From Candidatus Zipacnadia bacterium (GTDB lineage: Bacteria > Armatimonadota > UBA5377 > JALGUK01): DNA of 6,819 nt. The stretch is taken from assembly GCA_029820875.1 (NCBI GenBank), contig JALGUK010000099.1, positions 1 to 6,819 of the forward strand, written 5' to 3'. Under the pieces are notes generated by a model. It was not told where the DNA came from, did no database searches, and was given only the letters and a program-made list of their open reading frames with translations. Below are positions 1 through 6,507 of this stretch, piece by piece. Each line of letters opens with the position of its first letter. The stretch's first letter is position 1. The position numbers and the translations under genes were made by a program.

Positions 1-420
1 GCTCATCTTCAGCATAATACCGGGGATTGTCGCGTAGCAGAAGCTGTTCTTGCCGACATAGACGTACTTTATCGGGTGCATCGGCGAGTATTCTTCGCCT
101 TGCTGTACAATCGGCTTGAGCTCGCTGTAGGTTGCACCGCCGTCGGTCGAGACGCGATACCACATCTTGTAATCCATAAAGCCGGTGGCCGTGTCGCCGA
201 CACCCCGGGTGAGCATGGCGATACCTACGAGGCGTTTGTCGTCGTACCTGAGCACATAGGGGTCCTGGTAGACGTTCTGGGCGCTGGGCCCTTGCTCGTC
301 GGGGTAGTCGTAGAAGGGTACCTTAATCTGCCGGGGCGTTTCGGCCATCACCTCCCGGTAGCGACGCATGTACTCCGGTAGGGCTTGCTCCCAGCGCTTA
401 CTTCCCTTCTCCTTGCTGAC
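1..420 (-). pseudogene. C-terminal part of secreted sialidase-like protein (Asp-box), out of frame with its N-terminal half and cut by the window edge
   Basis: Reading leftward from about position 420 in the frame whose codons end at position 1, there are 140 codons without a stop up to the window edge. The translation looks like real protein: 'RWEQALPEYMRRYREVM', then 'QDPYVLRYDDKRLVGIAML', then 'WYRVSTDGGATYSELKPIV'. The segment STDGGATY (positions 150-127) fits the S-x-D-x-G-x-T-W/Y Asp-box found in sialidases and other BNR-repeat beta-propellers. I infer that this is the start of a propeller domain continuing the secreted LamG-like protein encoded just upstream (348-1217) but displaced by one base. 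A separate gene starting at ATG 369-367 is possible, but the residues before that ATG already look coding and no Shine-Dalgarno sequence sits at the right distance. The catalytic residues of a true sialidase cannot be judged because most of the domain lies outside the window. Confidence 0.6.
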
Positions 421-1217
421 CACACTTTGATGCCGGGATACGGGGGTTGGTTGAAGACGTCATTTACCTGCACGATATTCAGCCCTTCCGCAACAGGTTT
501 TTTATCCGATGCCGGATTCCAGTTCCCTGCGCCCGGGGGGAACGCCCCTTCGTCCGTGAACGCCAGGTAGTCCCACTGGCAGTCGAGAGTGTGAGGCTTG
601 GTCTCGGTGAGAGGGCCGAAGAGGAATTCCTTTGCCGCGCCGTACTCGCGCACCTTCAGCTTATAGGGGCCCCCAACGAGTTTTCCATCCACGTAGATTC
701 GCGCCCGGCCGTCTGATACTGTCAGGCGGACGGCATGGAATGGGCCGGTCAAATCCGCCGGGATTGGCTCCTCGTTCTCGACGGCGTTGTAGAGGTTGAG
801 CTGCCGCTTTTGCGCGTCATAGGAAAGCCCCAGAATCCGCATCCGGCCCGGGACAGACGTATACCACCTCACATAGGCGATGTACATGTACCCGTCCGGG
901 GCGGCGCCGCTTACGTGCCGGAAGCCGGTCTCCAGGCTCCACCTTGTTTCATCGGTGATGTCTATCCCCGCGCCTGCAAAGCCCAGGCCGCAATACGTCC
1001 CAACCTGCTTGTTCGTGCGGTATTCGATAAGCCCGTCGTGGGCCTGCCAGACCGAGCCTGCTCCGTGGTAAGCGTTGAACCTGTCCCAGACGAACGGCTT
1101 GCGGTTCAGTGCCCCGGGCGCAGTGGAGAAGGTATCCGTGAATCGAGCGGCGTATGCGCTTTGGAGCGCAAGTGCGAGAAAAATCATCCATATTCCGGCG
1201 AGCTTGGTCGTTTGCAT
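348..1217 (-). CDS. Secreted LamG/concanavalin-like protein, N-terminal half of a frameshifted sialidase-like gene
   Basis: I place the start at ATG 1217-1215 because GGGAGG lies 5 nt upstream (1228-1223) and because it gives a textbook signal peptide: MQTTK, a hydrophobic core, and AYA before a cleavage site after about residue 23. A start 30 codons further upstream (1307) would bury that signal. Residues about 27-220 read as a LamG/concanavalin-type beta-sandwich. They include 'DTFSTAPG', 'WQAHDGLIEYRT' and 'VRLTVSDGRARIYVDGKLVGG' split across 163-183, the usual strand pattern 'V.L.V.DG..RIYVDG..V'. Many secreted glycan-binding or glycan-cleaving enzymes carry such a module before a catalytic propeller. 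At about residues 260-265 (PPYPGIKVW) the frame is lost, and the last 23 or so codons to TGA at 350-348 look like out-of-frame sequence (SARRREVSAGS). The likely continuation is the Asp-box reading frame ending at the window edge. I infer extracellular carbohydrate binding or processing; the substrate is unknown. Confidence 0.65.
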   Translation of the reverse strand: MQTTKLAGIWMIFLALALQSAYAARFTDTFSTAPGALNRKPFVWDRFNAYHGAGSVWQAHDGLIEYRTNKQVGTYCGLGFAGAGIDITDETRWSLETGFRHVSGAAPDGYMYIAYVRWYTSVPGRMRILGLSYDAQKRQLNLYNAVENEEPIPADLTGPFHAVRLTVSDGRARIYVDGKLVGGPYKLKVREYGAAKEFLFGPLTETKPHTLDCQWDYLAFTDEGAFPPGAGNWNPASDKKPVAEGLNIVQVNDVFNQPPYPGIKVWSARRREVSAGSKPYRSTCVATGR

Positions 1218-1525
1218 ATAAACCTCCCGCGGCATGTTGGCTATGAAAACTCTCCAAGGATATCCGACGCTTGTCAATTCTCCGATGTTCCGGCGAAACC
1301 TCTGCAATTTCCCATTGGTAAAGCGGATGTCTTATAATAAGAAGGTCCAATACAAAACGCTTGACGGCGTAAATTAAGAGTGTTAGACTGTCAATTGTGG
1401 CATAAAGAGACGCACAATGAAAATGCACGAGATAATTCCCTGCCAAGGAGGTGAGTATAAGGTAGGAGTCGCAGACGCGTAAGTCCATCAAAGCGAATGC
1501 AATGTGAGAAAAGGGGGGCTAAACG
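1218..1525. promoter_or_regulatory. Divergent intergenic control region
   Basis: This 308-nt gap separates the leftward sialidase-like gene from the rightward pilin pair. For the rightward genes it holds one well-formed sigma70-type promoter (1361-1389, listed separately) and a perfect TATAAT at 1333-1338 that lacks a matching -35. For the leftward gene a perfect TTGACA (positions 1277-1272 on the minus strand) is visible, but no good -10 follows at 16-18 nt. A short palindrome CTTAT-A-ATAAG sits at 1331-1341. The leader contains AAGGAGGTGA at 1445-1454 with no start codon at a usable distance, and a 21-codon ATG reading frame at 1417-1482. I see no tRNA, riboswitch fold or intact gene here. 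Confidence 0.5.
1361..1389 (+). promoter_or_regulatory. Putative sigma70-type promoter for the pilin pair
   Basis: TTGACG (1361-1366) lies exactly 17 nt before TAGACT (1384-1389). TG at 1381-1382 gives an extended -10 element (TGT just before the hexamer). The -35 matches 5 of 6 and the -10 matches 4 of 6 consensus positions. Transcription would begin near 1396, leaving a 5' leader of about 130 nt before the GTG start at 1526. The motif match is seen in the sequence; use of the promoter is inferred. Confidence 0.4.
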
Positions 1526-2227
1526 GTGCATCGGCAAGATGGGAGATTGGGGTTCACGCTCATTGAATTGCTCGTTGTGATCGCGATTATCGCGATCCTG
1601 GCCGCAATCCTCTTCCCCGTGTTCGCGAAGGCGCGAGACAAAGCGCTCGCCTCAGCGTGTTTGTCGAACACCAAACAGATGGCTCTGGCGCTGCAGATGT
1701 ACTGCCAGGACTACGACCAGAAGCTGCCGTTTCTCGCCTCGACCACCCCTTACTTCCGCTACTGCTGGCCGGAATTCCTCCAACCCTATATCAAGAACGA
1801 GAACATCTTCCAATGTCCCGCCGATATACTGACGAATACCCGCACCGGTCCCAGTGGCTATGGCGGGGACCGTATTGCCAGTAGCTACGGCGCGAACTAC
1901 CCTCATGTGCCGTACCGTCCTGGATTCCCAAAGAATACCAGCGGCGTATGGGTCGAGAAACTCCCGCATCTGAACTATCCGGCTGAACAGATGTACGCGT
2001 TGGACATAATAGACCATCATGTCTACGTTTCCGGTGACTTGCCGTTTGCCTACTGCCCGTTCTGCTGGGGCTACCTAGGGCCGCCCTACACCACCGGTTG
2101 CGTGGCGGACCGGCACAATGGCGGCGCAAACGTCGTCTTCTTCGACGGGCATGCCAAGTGGATGAAAAAGGACCGAATAATCGGTGACACGCCGGAGGCT
2201 CGGCGGCTGTGGATTCACACTAATTAG
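1526..2227 (+). CDS. Type IV-pilin-like protein with H-X9-DG C-terminal motif (first of a tandem pair)
   Basis: This 233-residue protein starts at GTG 1526, preceded by a purine-rich AGGGGGG (1512-1518) with a 7-nt spacer. The only nearby upstream in-frame ATG (1502) is followed directly by TGA. Residues 1-9 form a short leader ending in Gly, followed by FTLIE and a hydrophobic helix (about 10-33), the hallmark of prepilin peptidase cleavage and N-methylation. The mature protein would be anchored by this helix or assembled into a filament or pseudopilus outside the inner membrane. The C-terminal motif H197-x9-D207-G208 ([12 protein letters not shown]) marks the DUF1559-like/H-X9-DG class abundant in Armatimonadota and Planctomycetota. 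Cys45 and Cys97 ('FQCP') have counterparts in the next gene and may form a disulfide. Cys177-Pro-Phe-Cys180 is not found in the neighbour. The stop is TAG. Such genes are usually present in many copies per genome, and individual roles are mostly unknown. Confidence 0.9.
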   Translation: MHRQDGRLGFTLIELLVVIAIIAILAAILFPVFAKARDKALASACLSNTKQMALALQMYCQDYDQKLPFLASTTPYFRYCWPEFLQPYIKNENIFQCPADILTNTRTGPSGYGGDRIASSYGANYPHVPYRPGFPKNTSGVWVEKLPHLNYPAEQMYALDIIDHHVYVSGDLPFAYCPFCWGYLGPPYTTGCVADRHNGGANVVFFDGHAKWMKKDRIIGDTPEARRLWIHTN

Positions 2228-2238
2228 CCTCAATACCT

Positions 2239-2301
2239 GGTGCCATCGGGGCCAAGAGTTGGGGGCACCGAGCGGGGGACAACGAAACAGGTGCAGGTGC
2301 C
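2239..2301 (+). repeat. Three short complementary blocks between the pilin genes
   Basis: The 131-nt spacer between the two pilin genes contains GGTGCC (2239-2244), GGCACC (2264-2269) and GGTGCC again (2296-2301). The middle block can pair with either neighbour, so two mutually exclusive hairpins are possible. No run of T follows, so an intrinsic terminator is not supported. With 6-bp stems in GC-rich sequence this may be chance. Confidence 0.2.
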
Positions 2302-2358
2302 GGTCCGGGTCGTTTGGCCGGAGGTTGTTAGAGCCTACCATGAGAGGAGGAGCCTCTG

Positions 2359-3033
2359 ATGATTCAAATAGACAAGCCGTCCAGCGGATTTACACTCATC
2401 GAACTGCTGGTGGTGATCGCAATCATCGCGATCTTGGCGGCGATCCTATTCCCCGTGTTTGCACATGCACGGGAGAAGGCATTACAGGCAAGTTGCGCCA
2501 GCAACGAAAAGCAATTAATGCTCGCCATACTTATGTATGTTCAAGATTATGATGAAACGATGCCGTTTTGCCAGATAAACGACTATACAGAGCCATCAAT
2601 TCCCGGCAAAATCATGCCTTACGTCAAGAACAACAAGTTATTCGAGTGTCCATCCGCCAAGTCGGAGTATTTGTCGCCCCTCAATTGCAGCTATTTCTGG
2701 AACGGCGTCGTCATGCAGTACCCTTTCCAGGTGAGGATTGCACAGATTAACAGGCCCGCGGATATTGCGGCGATCTGGGAGTACGGGTGGACCCACTTCC
2801 GCACGTATGCTCGCCCCTGCAACGGCAGCGGCGCAAGCGACGGCTGGGGATACTTCTGGTACTCGGGCTGGTACGGGCACCGCATCCACAACGGCGGTGG
2901 CAACTACGCCTTCTGCGACGGTCATGTCAAGTGGCTGAAAGAGGACCAACAGTTCTCAGGGGTTTACGGCCTGACGCCGAAGGACGGCCTTATGGTGTTC
3001 GTGGGGTCAGGCTACAGCAGGGACCTGAATTAG
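2359..3033 (+). CDS. Type IV-pilin-like protein with H-X9-DG C-terminal motif (second of a tandem pair)
   Basis: This 224-residue protein starts at ATG 2359, with GAGGAGG (2344-2350) 8 nt upstream. The leader is 10 residues ending in Gly, followed by the same prepilin cleavage/methylation segment as the preceding protein: 26 consecutive residues from Gly10 are identical between the two. The H-X9-DG motif is H177 to D187-G188 ([12 protein letters not shown]). Cys46 and Cys97 ('FECP') match the neighbour's conserved pair. Beyond the N-terminal helix and the C-terminal motif the two proteins diverge, as expected for paralogues carrying different surface domains. Residues 140-172 hold twelve Trp, Tyr or Phe in 33 positions. 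The gene lies 131 nt after the first pilin gene on the same strand and has its own strong ribosome site; co-transcription is likely but not shown. The stop is TAG. Function is inferred only at class level: an exported pilin or pseudopilin-type protein. Confidence 0.9.
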   Translation: MIQIDKPSSGFTLIELLVVIAIIAILAAILFPVFAHAREKALQASCASNEKQLMLAILMYVQDYDETMPFCQINDYTEPSIPGKIMPYVKNNKLFECPSAKSEYLSPLNCSYFWNGVVMQYPFQVRIAQINRPADIAAIWEYGWTHFRTYARPCNGSGASDGWGYFWYSGWYGHRIHNGGGNYAFCDGHVKWLKEDQQFSGVYGLTPKDGLMVFVGSGYSRDLN

Positions 3034-3035
3034 AT

Positions 3036-3055
3036 GCACGCGGCAAAAGCCGTGC
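3036..3055 (+). terminator. Weak hairpin just after the second pilin gene
   Basis: Immediately after the TAG at 3031-3033 the sequence GCACGCGGC-AAAA-GCCGTGC can fold into a stem closed by CGGC/GCCG around an AAAA loop, extended by a wobble pair or across a small bulge. Its position suits a transcription terminator, but no T-run follows, so intrinsic termination is uncertain. Confidence 0.3.
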
Positions 3056-3196
3056 CGGTGTCATTCCCGTTCGTGTAATTGGGGATGGGCCGTAGCCGCC
3101 TCGGTCATCCTCACTGGCCGCGTTGGTCACTTGTTGTTCAGTCGATGCGCAGCCAGGGTTACAGCGATGCTCTATGTACGTCAGTGTCGGGGACAA

Positions 3197-3240
3197 CCGG
3201 CTTGCGCTTGGGTGGCGTAGGTGGTAAGAGGCAAGCCCGG
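3197..3240. repeat. Inverted repeat in the convergent spacer
   Basis: CCGGCTTGC (3197-3205) pairs with GCAAGCCCGG (3231-3240) through seven continuous base pairs, one bulged C and two further pairs, around a 25-nt loop. It lies between the ends of the rightward pilin gene and the leftward DUF2330 gene, where a bidirectional terminator would be expected. Neither side carries a clear T-run. The rest of the 3034-3254 spacer shows nothing I recognise. Confidence 0.3.
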
Positions 3241-3254
3241 TGCGGCGCGGTTTG

Positions 3255-3935
3255 CTACGTTATTCCAATCGCAAGGACCACCGCCAGCGCCACCCATACC
3301 GCCTCCACAAGCGCCCGTCTGAACGGTACGACGGTTTGCCACATGCGCAACAGGAAGAAGAAACCCAAGGCGAGGGTCAACGCGAGCAAACCGGTTCGAA
3401 AAAGCCCGCCTGCGTAAGCCGCCATCTGCAAATCCACGGGCGCGTCGGTGTCATTTTGCACAAGCGTGATGTCGTCGGTCATCTGTACCGGTGTCATCAC
3501 CGTGCGCAGGCGCGTGAGATACCGGCTTGACCCGGCCTGTAGCAACGGCTTGAGCGAAGAGTCCGCATCTTCCACACATTGTGCCGGTCCGGCGTACTCG
3601 ATCAGTAGAGCACGCCCTCCAAACTCAGCCAAACGGCTGCGGAATGCCTGCTCGTAAGCCATACGGAACTCCGCTGCGGACTCGTATATCCCGTCCGGCA
3701 TCTGCATGTCCGCAGTGGGCAGAGCCGCCTCGCGCACACGGTGCTGGTCGAACACGTACAGCAGGATGCTTGCGCCCGTGGGATGAGTGCTGACTGCAGA
3801 AATGTGAAGCGGAAAGACCAGTTGGTCGGTGGCGAATGTCAGCTTAACAGGAGCGGACGGGAAGTAGCCTTCGGAAGGCCCGCCCTGGCGGGCATCGGGG
3901 GTGTCCACCTTGACTGTGACGAACTTCCAGCCCTT
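3255..3935 (-). pseudogene. C-terminal half of DUF2330-family protein, downstream of an in-frame TAG
   Basis: This segment is in the same frame as the upstream half (3936-4472) and separated from it only by one TAG codon at 3938-3936. It reads KGWKFVTVKV directly after the stop, the usual continuation of 'YV.KGW.FV..KV' in DUF2330 proteins. Next come 'VKLTFATDQLVFPLHISAVS' and 'ASILLYVFDQHRV', also typical of that family's C-terminal half. Two hydrophobic segments near the end (around 'TGLLALTLALGFFFLL' and 'VEAVWVALAVVLAIGIT') predict one or two membrane spans, so the whole protein would be anchored with its main domain outside. The natural stop is TAG at 3257-3255. If translated independently, a GTG at 3908 is the first candidate start, but it has no visible ribosome site. 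The function of DUF2330 proteins is not established. With the upstream half the total is about 405 residues, a plausible full-length product. Confidence 0.75.
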
Positions 3936-4472
3936 CTAGACATAAAAGTCCACTATGCTCAATGCGGTCGGCGGGTAGAGGTAGCCGTTGGCGTTCAGCC
4001 ACTCAAGCAGGTCGGTTGAATCAGTCGCTTCCAGAAACGATATCTCAAGACCGCTCACCACAATATGGTCCACCAGCTCAACTGTATCCGCCGGGGACTG
4101 ACCGCCGCCCCCGACGCACCCGCAACCCCCGCCGACATATTCCTGAATTATCCCCATCGGCTGGGTTCGCTGCGATAACTCGGTGAACATCTGCTCGCCG
4201 TTCGGAACGGTGGAAACCTGCTCGCGCGACGGCAGGCTCGGCAGCGGAATAACCCAGGCGAAGTCGGCGGCAGGACCGTCGTATCTGGTTGACAGAACCA
4301 TTGTCTCGGTTCCGGCGTCAGAGTTGCGGACCACAATCGCACGCTGGTCCGTGCTGAGCCCCTCGTCAAGTGGTATGAACGTGGCCAGAATCCCACCGTC
4401 CGCGTACAGAGGCATGCTCAGCCATCCGCAGAGGAGCAAAATCGCGGGCATGATGGCGGCGCGTGCGGGCAA
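3936..4472 (-). CDS. DUF2330-family exported protein, N-terminal half ending at a premature TAG
   Basis: The start is TTG 4472-4470: a purine-rich AGGGGGAG lies about 6 nt upstream, immediately after the gcvT TAA (4488-4486). TTG also gives the signal peptide a charged start (MPARAAIM) before the hydrophobic stretch, ending near 'LYA|DGG' at residue 24. The alternative ATG at 4451 would leave no positive charge. Family features are 'STRYDGPAADFAWVIPLP' (residues 61-78), a Gly/Cys cluster 'GGGCGCVGGGG' (114-124) and 'DLLEWLNANGYLYP' (154-167). The reading frame stops at TAG 3938-3936 after 'VDFYV', exactly where the family continues with a residue followed by KGW. The amber codon differs by one base from GAG, AAG or CAG. 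The 13-nt gap to gcvT suggests translational coupling in one operon. The role is unknown; the sequence predicts export across the membrane. Confidence 0.75.
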   Translation of the reverse strand: MPARAAIMPAILLLCGWLSMPLYADGGILATFIPLDEGLSTDQRAIVVRNSDAGTETMVLSTRYDGPAADFAWVIPLPSLPSREQVSTVPNGEQMFTELSQRTQPMGIIQEYVGGGCGCVGGGGQSPADTVELVDHIVVSGLEISFLEATDSTDLLEWLNANGYLYPPTALSIVDFYV

Positions 4473-4485
4473 GTCTTCTCCCCCT

Positions 4486-6507
4486 TTAGGCCGGGAACCG
4501 TGTCAGTATCGTCGCATTCTCCTGCAGGAGCACGCGGTCGCCGAGCGATATATCGGCCGCACCGGCAAAGGCTGGTACTTGGTCTCTGGCTGGCAGCGGG
4601 AAGATAGCTATCGCGGTGCCCGGGCGTGTCACCCTGCGGTCCACATAGGCCATACCAAGTTGCACACCTTCCACCAGGGCGCAACTCGTGACGATTCCGA
4701 TGTACTCGCCGTGCCTGGACACAACGGGGTCTCCCGGCCGCACCGCGCGACCGTCTTTGCCGTTGAGCTGGAATCGTATGATTTCCATCTTCCGGTTCCG
4801 TTCCCGGGCCATGGCCGCCTCGCGCCCGACGAAGAACGGCTTGTGCAGCTTGACGAACGCTCCGTATCCGGCTGCGGCGGGAGTAATCTCGTCAGGGCCT
4901 GCCAGCTCGTGGCCGTAAAGCGGCAACCCGGCCTCGATTCGAGTCGAGTCCCGTGCCCCGAGGCCTGCCGGTTTGACGCCGAATTCCTCGCCCGCCTCGA
5001 GAATCAAGTTCCACAGCCTCACGGCGTTGTCGGGATGGACATACAATTCAAAACCGACATCCTCGCCGGTATAGCCTGTGCGGGAGATAATCGCCGGAAT
5101 GCCGGCGACCTCGTCTTCGATAAACTCGAACCTCACCAGCGCCGCCAGCGGACCACCAACCCGCTGCTCCCCGCGCAGTCGGCGCAGTACATCCGCCGAT
5201 GCCGGTCCTTGGAGAGCGATGTCGGTTAACTGCTCACCGCCAGCGGACGGGTCTTTCAGGTCACGAATGGTCACAGAGCCACCGATGTCGCGGTGAGGAA
5301 ACTGCCGGTCGAGTACGTATTCCCCCGAATTGACGGCGTTCAGCCATGCCCAGATTTTGTCGGCATTGGCGGCGTTGACCACCATCATGAACCTCTGCGG
5401 CCCGCGACGGTAGACGAGCACGTCGTCCATGGGCAAACCGTCGAGGTCGAGAATGTAGGCGTACTGGCTCTGCCCGATTGCAAGCTGGCGGACCTCGTTG
5501 GTGGTCACGGCATCCAGGAAGCTGAAGGCGCGGTTGCCGGATATCTCGAGCACTCCCATGTGCCCGACGTCGAAAAGGCCGGCGGCGTTGCGGACCGCGG
5601 CGTGCTCCTGGGCGATGCCGGTGTACCAAACGGGCATCTCCCATCCGGCGAACGGTATCATCTTGCGGGTCAGCTTTCGATGTTCCTCGTGGAGCGGCGT
5701 GTGCTTCAGTTCGCCCTGCTTTTCCGCATTATCTTGCCACTTGAACGTCTTGGGCTTTGCAGGCAGGTCAACGGACCGCTCCATGTCCCGCTGGCCGATG
5801 AAATACGGCTTGGTGAGAGCGAACTTATCGGCGTGGCCGCTACGGTAAAGCTGAAGGCCGGTCGGGCGCTCATCCTGCTCATCGTAGATAGGAAGCCCTG
5901 CGCTTCGTCGTTTTGCAAGCTGTTCCGGCTCGGCGCTTGATCGCAGGGCCTCGGCGCAGACGCGCTCATTCGGCTCGGCGGAGTCATCACCGAGGTCGTC
6001 CACGACGACCGGCCCCTCAATCTTGCGGAAGATGTCTTCTTTGTCGAAGATGACGTAGCCGTCGGAGTGGTCTCGAAGCCAGGCCTTCACCCGCTCATGG
6101 TTAGCCGCGTGTGTGACGATGTAGTACCTGCCGGCCATGCCCTCGGTGACATTGACCACCAACACATCGTCTATCAGAACGCCGTTTTCGTCCAGTAGGA
6201 ACGTATGGAGGCTTTCTCCCCTGGCGATGCTGAACATGTCGGACGTGACAACATTCTGCAGGAACGCCCTCGGGTGTCCACCACGGATGAGCAGAAGACC
6301 GATGTTGCCGCATTCGAACAACGGGTGCTCCGCGCAGGCCTGGCGGACCTCCGCAGGCAGTGAATCAGCGCCGTCTGCGGCTGGCCTGGCCGAACCGAGT
6401 AGGAACCGGTGCGGATACCCGCGTCGGGCTGGGGGGTGGGTGGGCATCGTGTCCTCGATGAGTTCCTCGGTCTGCGCCTTCAGGCGTTCGAAGACATCGA
6501 ACTGCAT
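4486..6507 (-). CDS. gcvT: Aminomethyltransferase (glycine cleavage T-protein) with an extra degenerate GcvT module, fused behind GlyA
   Basis: GcvT transfers the aminomethyl carbon from lipoylated H-protein to tetrahydrofolate, releasing ammonia and forming 5,10-methylene-THF in the cytoplasm. The complete copy spans residues about 268-640 of this 673-residue frame. It has 'MIPFAGWEMPVWY' (283-295), 'GLFDVGHMG' (310-318), the Asp pair D361-D362 in 'PMDDVLVY' (the family's catalytic Asp region), 'ALQGPAS' (431-437), 'SRTGYTGEDVGFELYV' (475-490) lining the folate pocket, and 'GARDSTRIEAGLPLYGHEL' (517-535). A 30-residue tail follows. Residues about 60-243 are a second, shortened GcvT-like module with 'LIDDVLVVN' (111-119), 'AGLPIY' and 'KPYFIGQRDM' but without the YTG-E folate segment. 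ATG 6507 is the first ATG in this frame, but coding similarity extends upstream to about 6576 as GlyA tail, so the true protein probably begins in glyA and is one long fusion. A normal GcvT is about 360-375 residues. The stop is TAA. Confidence 0.88.
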   Translation of the reverse strand: MQFDVFERLKAQTEELIEDTMPTHPPARRGYPHRFLLGSARPAADGADSLPAEVRQACAEHPLFECGNIGLLLIRGGHPRAFLQNVVTSDMFSIARGESLHTFLLDENGVLIDDVLVVNVTEGMAGRYYIVTHAANHERVKAWLRDHSDGYVIFDKEDIFRKIEGPVVVDDLGDDSAEPNERVCAEALRSSAEPEQLAKRRSAGLPIYDEQDERPTGLQLYRSGHADKFALTKPYFIGQRDMERSVDLPAKPKTFKWQDNAEKQGELKHTPLHEEHRKLTRKMIPFAGWEMPVWYTGIAQEHAAVRNAAGLFDVGHMGVLEISGNRAFSFLDAVTTNEVRQLAIGQSQYAYILDLDGLPMDDVLVYRRGPQRFMMVVNAANADKIWAWLNAVNSGEYVLDRQFPHRDIGGSVTIRDLKDPSAGGEQLTDIALQGPASADVLRRLRGEQRVGGPLAALVRFEFIEDEVAGIPAIISRTGYTGEDVGFELYVHPDNAVRLWNLILEAGEEFGVKPAGLGARDSTRIEAGLPLYGHELAGPDEITPAAAGYGAFVKLHKPFFVGREAAMARERNRKMEIIRFQLNGKDGRAVRPGDPVVSRHGEYIGIVTSCALVEGVQLGMAYVDRRVTRPGTAIAIFPLPARDQVPAFAGAADISLGDRVLLQENATILTRFPA

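Noticed and set aside
1272..1277. TTGACA on the minus strand as promoter for the sialidase-like gene
   Set aside because: It is a perfect -35 hexamer, but at 16-18 nt spacing only weak hexamers (such as GAGAGT) follow.
1218..1307. Upstream start (1307) for the LamG-like protein
   Set aside because: It adds 30 residues in front of a clear signal peptide and has no ribosome site comparable to GGGAGG before 1217.
735..1337. 200-codon open frame on the plus strand opposite the LamG-like gene
   Set aside because: The minus strand has a signal peptide, a ribosome site and LamG-like motifs; the plus-strand product shows none of these.
1333..1338. Perfect TATAAT on the plus strand
   Set aside because: No -35-like hexamer lies 16-18 nt upstream, and it is part of a small AT palindrome; the TTGACG/TAGACT pair downstream is the better candidate.
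3936..3938. TAG reassigned genome-wide to an amino acid
   Set aside because: Both pilin genes (2225-2227, 3031-3033) and the DUF2330 gene itself (3257-3255) end at TAG where the proteins plausibly finish, so TAG acts as a normal stop here.
4183..5229. 348-codon open frame on the plus strand
   Set aside because: It is antisense to the DUF2330 N-terminus and the well-conserved GcvT domain, and its translation shows no recognisable domain; it is a by-product of GC-rich coding sequence.
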